Both the position numbers and the translations under genes were made by a program. 64,000 nt of DNA from positions 53,372,946 to 53,436,945 of the forward strand of contig OY744525.1 in the NCBI GenBank assembly GCA_963556195.1, read 5' to 3'. Source of the DNA: Sepiola atlantica (Eukaryota > Mollusca > Cephalopoda > Sepiida > Sepiolidae). Below the pieces are notes generated by a model that was not told the DNA's origin, did not search any database, and saw only the letters and a program-made list of their open reading frames with translations. Shown piece after piece: positions 1 to 9,764 of the stretch; position 1 is the stretch's first letter, and each line of letters opens with the position of its first letter.

Positions 1-604
1 AACTGCTATTGTGCTTGAGGAATGTCAGGATTTTCTGACGCCTTTCAAGCCTTTTTTGCTTTATGGTGTCTGTAAAAAGATGCCTTGGTTGTCTAACAAA
101 GGATATGAGACCTAAGTTCCGGTGCACAGCCGTCCTTACGGTCTTGGGGTCAACTTTTACAACCTTAGCATGCCTTCTCATACTGACAGAATGGTCTTCC
201 TTGATTTTGAACTTAAGGATGTTTCTCACCAGTCGCGTAGGTGGATCATGCAAACTTTTGTTGCCAAGATTGTATCCGTTATTAGCCCAGAGTTAGCCGG
301 TGAATTTAATAAGTGTATTGGGGCACTGTATTTTGGTAGTTCGGCGGCTGGACCAGTCATCGGTTTTATTATGGTGAAGCTTGCATTGGGAATTCTGTCA
401 GTAAGTTGCTGTAACCTATGTATTGTCAACAATTGCATTGAAGTATAGTTGTGGATTGGCTACGTAAGCCTTCTCGTTTTTCGTGAGCCATTCGCCGCAT
501 AGAATGTCTATAGTGAACCCCTTGGCTTGTAATATAGAATGCCATGCATCTGTCACATTTGAAAAGTGATTCATATTTATTGGAAGCCATTGACTGACAA
601 ACAC
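1..604. other. Unassigned segment with opposed open frames
   Basis: The plus strand is open at 122-448 and stays open in the same frame back to a TAA at about 110-112. The product is about 108 residues with a hydrophobic glycine- and alanine-rich C-terminal half. A consensus splice donor (GTAAGT) occurs near 400 inside it, so it could be an exon or part of an eroded element. On minus, 416-604 holds a 62-residue frame. I recognise no domain in either, and the tail of the neighbouring LINE ends close by. A chance or degenerate frame is as likely as a real exon. Confidence 0.2.
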
Positions 605-2630
605 GAAAAAAAAATAAAGTTATTAATAAATCGGGTCTGCCATATTCGCATTTTCTTGCTCGTCCATCGAAGTCGACGATGACCAAGGTATCAATCAGTT
701 TGGCGTCGGGGGTCGGTGGGTCCTGAGATGGCTGATGAGGCCGATCCGTGCTCGGCAGACTCTTCCACACTCCGGACACGTGAAGGCGGCATCGACAGGC
801 TGTGGACCGGCAGCTCTCTCCTTTCGCCTCCTGCGCTTCTGCCGGTCGTGGGTCATGCGTTGATCCTCTGCCCTATCGGCTCCCAGGCTGACGGCACAGC
901 GCCAAGCAGAGCGTTCTGCAGCGCGACTCTCCCAAGACTGGGGGTTGATGTCAAAGTCCTTGAGGGAGGTTCGCAGGCAGTCTTTATATCGTTTCTTTTG
1001 GCCTCCTGCAGTCCACTCTCCCTGGCTGAGTTCCCCATAAAAGAGTTGTTTGGGGATTCGGCCGTCAGGCATGCGGTAGACATGGCCTGCCCACCGAAGC
1101 TGGGTTTTGTGGACTATGGTGGTGGTGGTGGTATGGAGCCCCGCGCGCTCCAAGACTTCTGTGTCAGGAATTCTGTCTTGCCAGCGGATGTTGAGAATAT
1201 TACGGAGGCATCTGAGGTGGAAGCCATTCAGCTGTTTTTCATGTCTTTTATAAAGCGTCCAAGTTTCACAGCCGTAGAGTAGGGCTGTTAGGACGATTGC
1301 TCGGTATACTTTGATTTTGGTTGCGAGTGCAATACCTCTCCTCCTCCACACATTGTCTCTAAGTCTTCCAAATGCACTTCTCGCTGTAGAGGTCCTATGG
1401 TTAACTTCAATGTCAATGTTGGCGGTACGGGAGAGGGTGCTGCCAAGGTAGGTGAATTGCTCCACAGCATGAATCTTCTGCCCTTTGACAGTGATGCCGG
1501 GTTCGTGGTATGCATCTCCTGGGGCGGGTTGGTACATAACTTCTGTCTTCTTTGTACTAATAGTAAGACCAAAATTGTCACAACTGGTGGAGAATCCGTC
1601 CATTAGATGTTGCATCTCTGTCTCATTTGGGGTGTTAAGGGCGCAGTCATCAGCAAAGAGAAGGTCTCTGATGATGGTTTCCCTCACTCTCGTGACTGCC
1701 TGCATTCGCCTGATGTTAAACAATTTTCCGTCACATCTGTACTTGATGTTAATGCCAGAGTGACTGTCTTTGAAAGCGTCCTGGAGCATGGCAGAGAAAA
1801 CCATGCTAAAAAGCGTTGGGGCTAAGACACAGCCCTGTTTGACTCCGTTGGTCACAGGGAAGGGCTCTGAGGGGTCGCCGTCATCCAGGACGTGAGCGGT
1901 CATGCCCTCGTGGAACTGCCTGACGATGGCTATGAACCTGTCTGGACAACCAAATTTTCCCATGATCCGCCAGAGGCCATTTCGGCTGACAGTGTCAAAG
2001 GCCTTGGTCAAATCGACGAATGTGGTGTAGAGGCCCCGGTGCTGCTCGACACATTTCTCCTGCAGTTGGCGTGCAGCAAAGATCATATCAGTCGTCCCAC
2101 GGCCCGCTCGAAAGCCACACTGGCTCTCGGGAAGACGACCATCTTCAAGGTGTACCAGCAGGCGATTAAGAAGGACGCGGGCCAGGATCTTCCCGGTGAT
2201 GGATAGAAGGGATATCCCGCGGTGGTTGTCACAAGACTGACGATTTCCTTTGCGTTTATAAATGTGAACAATAGTGGCATCACGAAAATCTTGGGGTAGT
2301 TCTTCACTCTCCCACATGGATTGGAAGAGTTCTGTCAGTCTTTCCAGCAGTGTAGGTCCACCAGATTTGTATATTTCTGCTGGAATTAAATCGGGGCCAG
2401 GGGCCTTCCCAGAGGAAAGTTGCTTGATGGCTTTGCTTACTTCCTCTGACGAGAATGGGATGTCGAGCTCCTCGTTGATAGGCTCCTGGCGTAGTCGGTC
2501 GATGGCTTCATCGTTGATGGAAGATGGCCGGTTTAGCACGTTGTTAAAGTGCTCTGCCCATCTATCAAGGATCTGCTTTTTGTCGTTTAAGAGAGTTGTT
2601 CCATCGCATACATAAGTCATGGCATCCTGT
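605..2630 (-). mobile_element. 5'-truncated LINE (reverse transcriptase plus C-terminal zinc finger)
   Basis: A non-LTR retrotransposon lies on the minus strand. It lacks the 5' end and any endonuclease domain; homology starts abruptly near 2626 and the element ends in a T/A-rich stretch at about 605-640. Domain order after the truncation point is the RT linker, a complete RT, the post-RT region with a YGCETW block, and a terminal C2H2 finger. This is the layout of the common metazoan LINE proteins usually annotated as an endonuclease-reverse transcriptase with zinc finger. I cannot fix the clade (RTE-like or related) by eye. I found no clear target duplication. Confidence 0.85.
695..2626 (-). 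CDS. LINE reverse transcriptase with C2H2 tail, open but 5'-truncated
   Basis: The frame is open without a stop for about 644 residues of LINE sequence; about 61 extra upstream residues to 2809 are flanking sequence read by chance. Visible RT landmarks are GKAPGPD, the FVDLTKAFDTV block carrying the first catalytic aspartate, NGVKQGCVLAPTLFS, and the catalytic LFADDCAL. They are followed by FTYLGSTLS, the LLYGCETWT block and a basic region. The last 25 or so residues contain CPEC followed by HLRTH, a C2H2 finger probably used in nucleic-acid binding. In a living element this enzyme would copy its RNA at a nicked target. The absence of any disabling mutation suggests a recent insertion. It is truncated, so it cannot mobilise itself. 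Confidence 0.85.
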   Translation of the reverse strand, partial: DAMTYVCDGTTLLNDKKQILDRWAEHFNNVLNRPSSINDEAIDRLRQEPINEELDIPFSSEEVSKAIKQLSSGKAPGPDLIPAEIYKSGGPTLLERLTELFQSMWESEELPQDFRDATIVHIYKRKGNRQSCDNHRGISLLSITGKILARVLLNRLLVHLEDGRLPESQCGFRAGRGTTDMIFAARQLQEKCVEQHRGLYTTFVDLTKAFDTVSRNGLWRIMGKFGCPDRFIAIVRQFHEGMTAHVLDDGDPSEPFPVTNGVKQGCVLAPTLFSMVFSAMLQDAFKDSHSGINIKYRCDGKLFNIRRMQAVTRVRETIIRDLLFADDCALNTPNETEMQHLMDGFSTSCDNFGLTISTKKTEVMYQPAPGDAYHEPGITVKGQKIHAVEQFTYLGSTLSRTANIDIEVNHRTSTARSAFGRLRDNVWRRRGIALATKIKVYRAIVLTALLYGCETWTLYKRHEKQLNGFHLRCLRNILNIRWQDRIPDTEVLERAGLHTTTTTIVHKTQLRWAGHVYRMPDGRIPKQLFYGELSQGEWTAGGQKKRYKDCLRTSLKDFDINPQSWESRAAERSAWRCAVSLGADRAEDQRMTHDRQKRRRRKERAAGPQPVDAAFTCPECGRVCRARIGLISHLRTHRPPTPN

Positions 2631-2639
2631 GTTCTATCA

Positions 2640-3359
2640 TGCATATTTGAATTTGTGATAACATAGAAATTTTGCAAACAAGGAATTTCTATATAAATCT
2701 TTTTTTTATTGGAAGATTGATATTTTCTTTCAATCGCTTGAAAATCTTTTGAATGTGTTCTTACAAAGTGATTTGTCGATGACTGCAGTTCTTTATATTG
2801 ATAGAACATTCGTTAATCAATATTCTTTACTTTCATTGTCAATTACGAGTGGAATTTGTTGTTGAAAATCTGTTTATTATTAGATATCATATCTTTTAGG
2901 TTATCGATATATCTTCATAATGTCAGCTTCTTTTAGTTGTGGCTCTAGCTCAATAAAATACCTTAGACCTTTGGATACCTTTCAATAAAACTTTTCTCCT
3001 TTTTTAAATATAATTTTAAAAATGTATCCTGAGATAATGATCACAAAAAGTATCATTACTTTTTTGTTTTATAGGTCCATTCTCCACAATCATTGTGAGG
3101 ATGTTTTTTCGTTGTTTTTGTATGCCAGGTTTTGTCTATTTATGTTGGATGCTTTTTTTTTTAGTTTTGGACGGGTAATTTTTATAGAGGAAGTGGTTGA
3201 CTAAAATTTAATTGGGTATGAGGAGATCATTTTGATGAGCAGGCATTGACTATAAATGGTGGATATGTTTTTTGTTCTTATAGGGTGTCAGTAACATAAG
3301 TAACTCTTTTCCATGTGGCTAAATAAGAAAGATGTCATCTATATACCTGTAGTAATGTA
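2640..3359 (-). mobile_element. Eroded Penelope-like element, RT catalytic motif only
   Basis: On minus, 3328-3348 encodes RYIDDIF, the catalytic core typical of Penelope-like reverse transcriptases, followed by LI, a stop, and PHGKE. This matches the usual PLE continuation, with a stop where a tryptophan is expected. Nothing further downstream (towards 2640) can be aligned with confidence. A SINE separates this piece from any upstream PLE sequence. The assignment rests on one motif and its immediate context. Confidence 0.45.
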
Positions 3360-3676
3360 CTTACCTTTGTAAGTGTGTTCGTACCAATCTTTGACGATCT
3401 GTCCGACAGAGGGTGTGCCGTTGTGGTTTCTTCTGGCACTGCTCTGTCGGGCTGAGTTATGGTTTTGTTCAGTCTCAGAAGGTCCACTCTCTCTGGCTTT
3501 ACCTTTTGGGGAAGGGGTTAGTTTATTGCTAATTACCTGAGGTGCCCTACCGGGGAATGCTGACACTGCTCAGGCATTTTTTGTAAGCCAGACTGCGCTA
3601 ATCCTAGTGCACTAGCTTTTCAAACCTACACCTGACATTGTGTCTAACCTCCTGGCGAGGGAGGGGGGTAAATAAA
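3360..3676 (+). mobile_element. SINE copy with 17-bp target-site duplication
   Basis: A 317-bp insert is flanked by perfect 17-bp direct repeats (ATACCTGTAGTAATGTA at 3343-3359 and 3677-3693). It ends in an A-rich tail (GGTAAATAAA), which orients it on plus. A related copy lies on minus at 30037-30365. The two share the blocks GCGCTAATCCTAGTGCACT, CCTACCGGG and a tail with CCTGAC...TTGTGTCTAACCTCC. Tail and duplication are typical of LINE-mobilised SINEs. There is no protein-coding capacity. Confidence 0.75.
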
Positions 3677-3699
3677 ATACCTGTAGTAATGTAGTTGTT

Positions 3700-3701
<2 letters not shown>

Positions 3702-3732
<31 letters not shown>
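3702..3732. repeat. (TA)n microsatellite
   Basis: An uninterrupted TA run immediately follows the right target duplication of the SINE and its short flank. Confidence 0.95.
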
Positions 3733-3734
<2 letters not shown>

Positions 3735-4085
3735 TTTATATAGACAATATATATTTTTTCAATATATATATTCCTTAATGGGACATCCCAAATTGTTCAA
3801 ATTTACAGCTCGATGAAAATTAGGTTACAAATTTCAGACCACTTATAGTGATTATTTAAATTCCAATGACCAAAAAATTCAGTCTGTATTTATATCATTT
3901 ATTTTTTTTTGCAATGGCAAAAATGACGATGGTCTTACAATTGTTTCGCAACAAGCATAATGCAGCCATTAAACGCAATTACACGCTGCTCTTCAGAAAC
4001 CAACAATGAAAGAAGTGCACCCTGATTGAAATTCTGTCATCCTATCGGCGGTGAGGGATCACACATGAGTGTCTGCTTTCTTCTG
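3733..4085. other. No recognisable feature
   Basis: The stretch is A+T-rich and non-coding. I see no open frame, repeat pair or motif that I can name. Confidence 0.5.
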
Positions 4086-5333
4086 TTTTTTTTTTTCACC
4101 GCAAACTTTGTGCTCGATATTACATCATGTAAATGCCTTTCATGGGTTGGCACGTAGATGGTTCTCTTCATAGTAGGTTGTTAATCCTGAGAGGGTGTCG
4201 TTGAGCGTTTCTTCAATACTAATGAACTCTGTAACTTGGGTGGTGATGCACAGGACATCTGCATATGCAAAACGACGGGTGATATCATCTCTGGGTTTGT
4301 TGTTTCTATAGATGTTATACTGAAGTGGGGCAAGCACGCTGCCTTGTGGGAGGCCATTCTTCTGGATGCGCCATCTACTGCGTTTTCTGTCTAATTCGGT
4401 GTAGAATCTGCGGTTCTGCAGCATGGCCTACATTAGCTCTGTTAGGTCGGTGTCTTTTGTGATCTTAAGGATCTTACATAGAAATCGTCTGTGGTTGACT
4501 GAATCATAGGCAGCAGACAAGTCCACAAAAACATCACCGGTAATCTGTCCTCTCTCAAGTCAATCCTCAATGTGTTGAGTGAGGTTGACGAGTTGGCTGG
4601 TTGTCACTTTGCTTGGACGGAACCCTGTTTGCTCTGGGATGATCTTTTCATCTATGGATGGTGCAATCCTGTTCATTATCAGGCGCTCAAACAGCTTGTA
4701 TGTATGACATAGAAGTGAGATTAGCATCAAACTTTTAGGATCAGACAGGTCCTTCCCAGGTTTCAGGAGTGCTAGTATATGTACCTTGAGCCAGATGTTT
4801 GGAAGCTTATGTGTAGCCAAATAGTTATGGAATAGGTTGAGGAGCCATTCCTTTGTTTGTTCTCCAAAGTACTTGATCTGCTCTGTTGCGATGTTATCTG
4901 GACCAACTGCTTTCCCTGGTTTCAAACTATGTATTCTTGTTTCCAGTGGATCGTTCTTGTGAAGCCCGGGTTTGCATGGTACGTTTTTTGGTCTAGTTTG
5001 GCTTTTTGTTGTCGTTTCTTAGGACCTTTTCCATTTAGCAATAGTTGGTGGGCAATTTATTTAGCAGTCATGTTGCAGTGTTCTTTGCTTGTCTTCAGAT
5101 CTCCTCCGAGTTTGTGAATGAGGGCTCATGCCTTCTTGCTGTTCTTTGACATGCCCATTGTCTCTATCAGAGTAATCAAGATGTTTTGGCGCTCTTGGGA
5201 GATACTGGTCATCAGCTGTTCTCCTGTTATTATGGTTTCTTTGGAAAAAGGATCAGATTCGAACATAGTGATGTAGTCATTATAAAGTTCAGCAGTTGGG
5301 CCAGGGATGTAGTTCTTCCTGCATCCTTTGGGG
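4086..5333 (-). mobile_element. Jockey/I-like LINE fragment (endonuclease linker and RT)
   Basis: Read on minus from 5333, the linker begins at PKGCRKNYIPG. It continues through SDPFSKETI, MSKNSKKA, ALIHKLGGD and QLLLNGK, then the RT: LKPGKAVGPDNIATEQIK, the HILALLKPGKD block, EQTGFRP, FVDLSAAYDSVNHRR, GLPQGSVLAPL, a degenerate YADV where YADD is expected, and ENHLRANP. A TGA at 5126-5128 replaces a conserved tryptophan, other stops and frameshifts occur near 4920 and 4430, and the end is lost near 4090. The upstream apurinic endonuclease is absent. The element is dead, and its 5' edge joins the PLE directly. Confidence 0.8.
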
Positions 5334-5512
5334 ATGCATAGGTGCAATGGTCTTGTAGTGCTTCCTATATAGAAGCTATTGCACTTGGTGCATTGTAGGT
5401 TGTATACACAATTTGTGCGGTGGCACAATTCGGTGTTAGGAAAAGGGCAATTGGTCAGAGAACAGGGTTCGGCAGTATGATTAACGTGTCTTTTGGATAG
5501 ATGTTGGTGCAA
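5126..5512 (-). pseudogene. Chimeric frame: PLE GIY-YIG endonuclease head fused to LINE linker
   Basis: This 128-residue frame joins two unrelated retroelements. Its first 60 or so residues are the start of a Penelope-type GIY-YIG endonuclease: Cys-rich NCVYNLQCTKCNSFYIGST followed by TRPLHL. At about 5333 the sequence switches without losing frame into the endonuclease-RT linker of the adjacent LINE (KGCRKNYIPG onward). The fusion is a by-product of where the two elements abut. The catalytic C-terminal part of the GIY-YIG domain is missing, so nuclease activity is not expected. Confidence 0.7.
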
Positions 5513-7190
5513 GGAGGTGCCGGTGTGGGTGAGTTGAATGTCAAGATTTATTTGTGTATGGCCTTGGGAATGGCAGTAGTGATTTTATTGCTAAGAAAAG
5601 GGAGTTTTTAAAGGTATTGGAGAGGAAGCAGTGTCTTATTGAGGTGGGCTATGGTGGAAGTGGCGTATCCGTTAGTAGGGTTTGATGGAAGTCATTAGTG
5701 TATGCTATTTTGTTGGCAGTAGAAGAGCATTTGTTCTGTATGCGGATAATTTCATTGTGGGCATAACCTAATTTAGCTTTAAGAGGCAAGATAGACTTAA
5801 AATGTATGAATAGATTTTTTCAGGCAGGTTTCCTATAGAATTTGGTATGTATGGAGGAGCCTTTTGTAGTGATGTTGAGGTCGACGTCAAGAAGTGAGAG
5901 TGAGCCAGAATCGTTGGGGTGTTCTATGGTGAATTGTGTGTGGAGGTCAGTGTTGTTGAAATTGTTGCTTCCTCGTCGGTATAATGATGATGATGATGAT
6001 GATATGCAAGGTCTGCTTTGCGGTTTTAAGCTTTCCCCATATTTGGTTCCGGGGACAATCTTTCATCATCATCATCATCATCATCAACTGGTTTATTTGT
6101 TGAATCGGGCCACAATTAATCCTCTGAGGGTGGGGCCTGATTGTCCAGTCTCGATCTAAGTCTACCCCCCTCCATTCTTGTCTTTGGTGAGGCTCGACGG
6201 AATCCATACCCAAGGCTCTCCTATCATGTTTGATCACGTCCTCCCAAGACAACTTGGGTCTGCCAGAAGTGGTCTTCTCTGCTGGCACATTCAACTGTTG
6301 GGTTTTAGCAATCCAGCCATTGCTGTGCTCAATGTACCCCAACCAACACAGTCTGCTCTTCTGCATGATCTCCGTGGGACTTTCCAAATTGACCTACACG
6401 AGTAGAAACCCAAAAGGCATCCTCTGTTCAGGCTCACCATACAGATCCATCTGACCATTGCCTTGTCATTACGGTGCAGTTTCTTTAGTGTGTCGGCAGA
6501 GGCAGCCCAGGTTTCAGCGCCATAAATATTTGAATGGCTTCATCACGAGAGGATGTGAGGATAAGGATGTCATCTATGTATCTAGTGAAGAATATATGGG
6601 AGTGGCAGGTTTTTAGTGCTTGTTCCAGCTGATCCATATAAGTGATGGCTAGGCCAGTGATTTGTTTAAATGTATGTTGCTGGAAAGTGAAGTAGGTGTT
6701 GTCGATTATAATGCATAGGAGTTGTGTATGTCAGTAGGTGTTAATCTGAAGAGTTCTAGGTTGTCAGAGGAGGATATGTGGTCAGTGATGAGATCTATAG
6801 CTGGATGTGCGGGTATTGAAGTGTAGAGGGAGACGACGTCGAGGCTGAATATATAATTATTTGAGCGTAGTTGTTGGAGTAGGTGTAGTCTGCTAATAAT
6901 TTGGTCAGAGCTGCTGACATGTGCGTGGGAGTAGCAGTTTAAGTAGCTGAGATAGTAACCAGGAAATTTCATAGAATGGTCCTTTGATGCTGGAAACGAT
7001 GGGTCTAATCTGTGTGTGTGTCTTGTGTGTTTTAATGAGGGGTTAAAAAGTGGGAAGTTTGATGTTTTTGATAGTAAAGTTTGTATTCTTGGGGAGGGTT
7101 ATCTGATGCAGATTTGGGACCAGGTGTTGATAGTTTTGTATCATTGTGACTGAAACATTAGAGGCGGGTGTGTGTGCGTGTATATATATA
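5334..7190 (-). mobile_element. Penelope-like element, interrupted and truncated
   Basis: In minus order this region holds: PHIKTHKT-type RT entry sequence near 7050; PIVSSIKGPFYEISWLL; FSLDVVSLYTSIPAHPAID (RT block with the first aspartate) near 6850; FTRYIDDILILTSSRDEA (catalytic YIDD) near 6570; a nested LINE at about 5970-6530; then FNNTDLHTQF, LSLLDVDLNITTKG, KFYRKP and KLGYAHNEI near 5770-5950; and finally the CxNCVYNLQC...FYIGST start of the GIY-YIG endonuclease. PLEs are reverse transcriptases fused to a GIY-YIG nuclease. Several frameshifts and stops make this copy inactive. The 3' part is replaced by a LINE at 5333. Confidence 0.85.
5970..6530 (-). mobile_element. LINE 3' end with (ATG)n tail nested in the PLE
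   Basis: The minus strand encodes the C-terminus of an RTE-like LINE: YGAETWAA, HRNDKAMVRWIC, SRLCWLGYIEHS, GRPKLSWEDVIKHD and QEWRG. It ends in a (TGA)n microsatellite tail at 6063-6087. A second, oppositely read (ATC)n run lies at 5982-6003. PLE coding sequence resumes on both sides (DEAI at about 6531 and NFNNT at 5949-5963), which proves nesting. Confidence 0.8.
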
Positions 7191-7204
7191 TATATATATA
7201 TATA
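7181..7204. repeat. (TA)n microsatellite
   Basis: A TA run at the upstream edge of the PLE, preceded by a short (GT)n tract. Confidence 0.9.
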
Positions 7205-7350
7205 GCACTAGATAAAGAGAAAGAATAAAATAAGGTGCGAATCAAATTTTATTACAAATCAAAGTTCAAACAAAGTACTTTACAGTCCTTAACTTATGAG
7301 TTTTCAAAGAAAATCTTCTCCTCAGAGAACCATTACTGCAAGTAATAAAA
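7205..7350 (-). repeat. PLE-associated terminal segment, copy 1
   Basis: This segment directly abuts a (TA)n run and is related to 8690-8775, which also sits beside a (TA)n run. On minus it contains CTGAGGA, a short self-complementary stretch, then GAAA, which resembles a hammerhead-ribozyme core. Hammerhead motifs are known in the terminal repeats of Penelope-like elements. Stem I and III partners are not obvious, so this is a remnant or a resemblance. Confidence 0.4.
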
Positions 7351-7968
7351 TTAAACTTTGAAAATATATTAAAAAAAATATATAAAATACATAAAAGTAT
7401 ATAAAACATTAAATATATCGGCCCAAAACACACTTTTTTGCTAAACTTATACAGTTCATCCAAGTCATAAAGTTTAAAACAGCTTCAAGAAAGATGTCAA
7501 AGAGGTTGATTAAAAAACAATCCAAGTGGTGAATGGTAGTCCAAAAACGAAAAGGTTATCTAAGCGGGAAATTTGTTTACTATCGATGCAGTAGATGACA
7601 GTGAAAAGTGTATTCAAGGTGTATGCAAATTAATAAAACGATAGAAAAAACAAATCATATGAAAAGTTCAGAAAACTCACTTGGTGTTGAATATTATAAT
7701 GTCCAATTAAGGGTTCTTATGAGCTGATAGGAGTTGTGAAAACCATAACTTCCTGGTTAGATGCAAGCGCCGCTAAGTTAATCTGACCTGATGTTTTCGG
7801 CCATTATTTTCTTCCGGGTCCGATAAAGTTACTCCAGTGAAAAATAATATTCAAAGGTAATCCTCTACGACACAAGCCCAGTAGACAGCGCGACAAATCC
7901 AAAAGAACACGGCTCATCGGTAAGCCAGCCGCACAAAAGTGGTTGAATGTCTGCTAATTCAAACAGCG
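7350..7968. other. No recognisable feature
   Basis: A+T-rich sequence, possibly the leader region of the PLE. I see no motif that I can name. Confidence 0.4.
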
Positions 7969-8125
7969 TGTACAATGGATGTTAAATGTCTGGGTTAACA
8001 AGGAACCGTCATCATATAGTGACAGATGTGTAGAATCAGTTATGTGTACACCGGATGTTAAATGTCTGGGTCAAATCAGTTATGTGTACAACGAATATTA
8101 AAAGTCTGGGTCACAGAGACGGATG
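7969..8125 (+). repeat. Imperfect tandem repeat, three units
   Basis: A unit containing GTGTACAAYGGATGTTAAA followed by a GTCTGGGTYA block recurs at about 7975, 8045 and 8094. Spacing is uneven (about 70 and 49 bp), with increasing divergence in the third unit. Confidence 0.7.
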
Positions 8126-8571
8126 TGTAAATTCAGGTCAAACCTCCAGACACCCCCTTCTCTAAACTTACTATTTGATCATCTGCTTTAAGTATATAAA
8201 TGTACAGATACGATCATCTATCGAATTCACATATCCAGTATTATCAAGTAATTTAGAAAATTTATGAAATTAATAATTAAAAAAATTCTTAAAACATTTA
8301 GAATTTAATAATTTAAAAAATTTAGAATTTTGCAACTTAGAAAAAATTTAAAGAGATATTTAGGCAATTTCAATGTCTAAACATTTTAGGCAGGGAAGCA
8401 AACAACCTCCAAAACTGGATCCTCCGAAGCTTGTCCCGATACTCCCTCAATCAGCTACGGTGGGTTTGGTGGTGGGCTGAATTGTGCATACTTGAATTTC
8501 CTCCTATGGCGACATTTGGAAACTAATTCATTTCTAGAGTTGATCAAATTTAAACGTTTAGGTGCTGTGTA

Positions 8572-8574
<3 letters not shown>

Positions 8575-8637
<63 letters not shown>

Positions 8638-8645
8638 TATATAAA
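8575..8645. repeat. (TA)n microsatellite
   Basis: A long TA run followed by interrupted TATA sequence. Confidence 0.95.
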
Positions 8646-8689
8646 ATGAGTGATGAGAATAAAAATTGAAAAAAAAACAAGGAATATAT

Positions 8690-8775
8690 AAATAAAAAAA
8701 AATTTTCCTTTCCTTAACTCATAGATTTTTCAAAAATGCAAGCTTCTATCATCAGAGAACATCATCGGGATAAAT
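8690..8775 (-). repeat. PLE-associated terminal segment, copy 2
   Basis: This is the partner of 7205-7350. On minus it reads CTGATGA, a short stem-capable stretch, then TTTTTGAAAAATC. The hammerhead core CUGANGA...GAAA is present, but I could not pair the remaining helices. Confidence 0.4.
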
Positions 8776-9292
8776 CAGCAAAATTATATTACTGTTATTA
8801 TTATTACTAGCAAATATACGCTCCCTCTGGTCGCATATTTTTGCTAACCTCTGTGTCTGTGATTCTGCAGCTCGGGCGTTATGATGCTGCAAAGTATCAT
8901 TTTGCTGCCTTTGTAACCTCTGTGTCTGTGATTCTGCAGCTCGGGGGTTATGATGCTGCAAAGTATCATTTTGCTGCCTTTGTAACCTCTGTATCTGTGA
9001 TTCTGCAGCTCGGGCGTTATGATGCTGCAAAGTATCGTTTTGCTGCCTTTGTAACCTCTGTGTCTGTGATTCTGCAGCTCAGGCGTTATGATGCTGCAAA
9101 GCCTATATGACCATGCAGTCTCAGTCTCATTACTGCGGGATTGTTGATGTTGGAGGACATTCTGAAAGAGTCTTTGTGATCGCTCTTCTCTAGATTCATG
9201 TTCCCTTCATTCCTGCTGCTGATTATTCCTAGCAGTTCTTCGTTCGTTGTCACTGTTATATTTCCTTGGTCTCGGCATCGTTTAAATCATAC
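8752..9292 (-). pseudogene. Possible Helitron-type N-terminal region with 23-residue repeats, broken
   Basis: From an ATG near 9280 on minus the frame reads MPRPRKYNSDNERRTARNNQ, then meets a stop. A related frame, shifted once, continues as four near-identical 23-residue units (core AAESQTQRLQRQQNDTLQHH). Basic, glutamine-rich, heptad-like repeats after a short charged N-terminus resemble the heads of metazoan proteins that carry a Helitron helicase-like domain. No helicase or Rep motif is present here, so the family call is tentative. One stop and at least one frameshift disable it. Confidence 0.35.
8846..9102 (-). repeat. 69-bp tandem repeat, 3.7 units
   Basis: Units start at 8846, 8915, 8984 and 9053 and differ at only a few positions. 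The period is a multiple of three, so the minus-strand frame encodes a 23-residue repeat. Confidence 0.9.
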
Positions 9293-9764
9293 CAAATATC
9301 CGTTTAGGGATATGTATAATTTTAATCCAAAGCCGGTTTTAATTTGTTTTTAAAAAAAAATTAAAAAAGGAACAATATTCGTACGACGGTGTTTATTTAC
9401 TACTTTGTTGTTTAGTTTCCTTTTAGTTCAGGTAATAAAAAGGAAGAGCATAGATTTTCTGTCTCAGAACCAAAAGTGAAATTAAGCAGTGTATGTTTAG
9501 GGATTATATTTGAAAGGATACACACAATTAACGCCAATAAAATAATGAGATGGACTTGACAGAGAACACCTTTCCAGAAGAAAGTAAAAATTTAAAAAAT
9601 GGGAACATACAGTGTTTTTCGGGAAAAAGTCTATACCAAAAATAAGTATTTTCCTTTTTCTTTCTTTTTACACACTCCAGGGTAAGTTACTGGTATTCAC
9701 AGTTGAGAAAAAATAATGTAATTCTTAACGATTGAAAAACTTCTTGCTACTGCCGTTATTATTT

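Noticed and set aside
716..1282. 188-residue plus-strand frame opposite the first LINE
   Set aside because: Antisense shadow of the reverse transcriptase; contains mirrored RT codons and no domain of its own.
5842..6159. Plus-strand frame with Asp and His runs
   Set aside because: Runs are the trinucleotide tails of the nested LINE read on the opposite strand.
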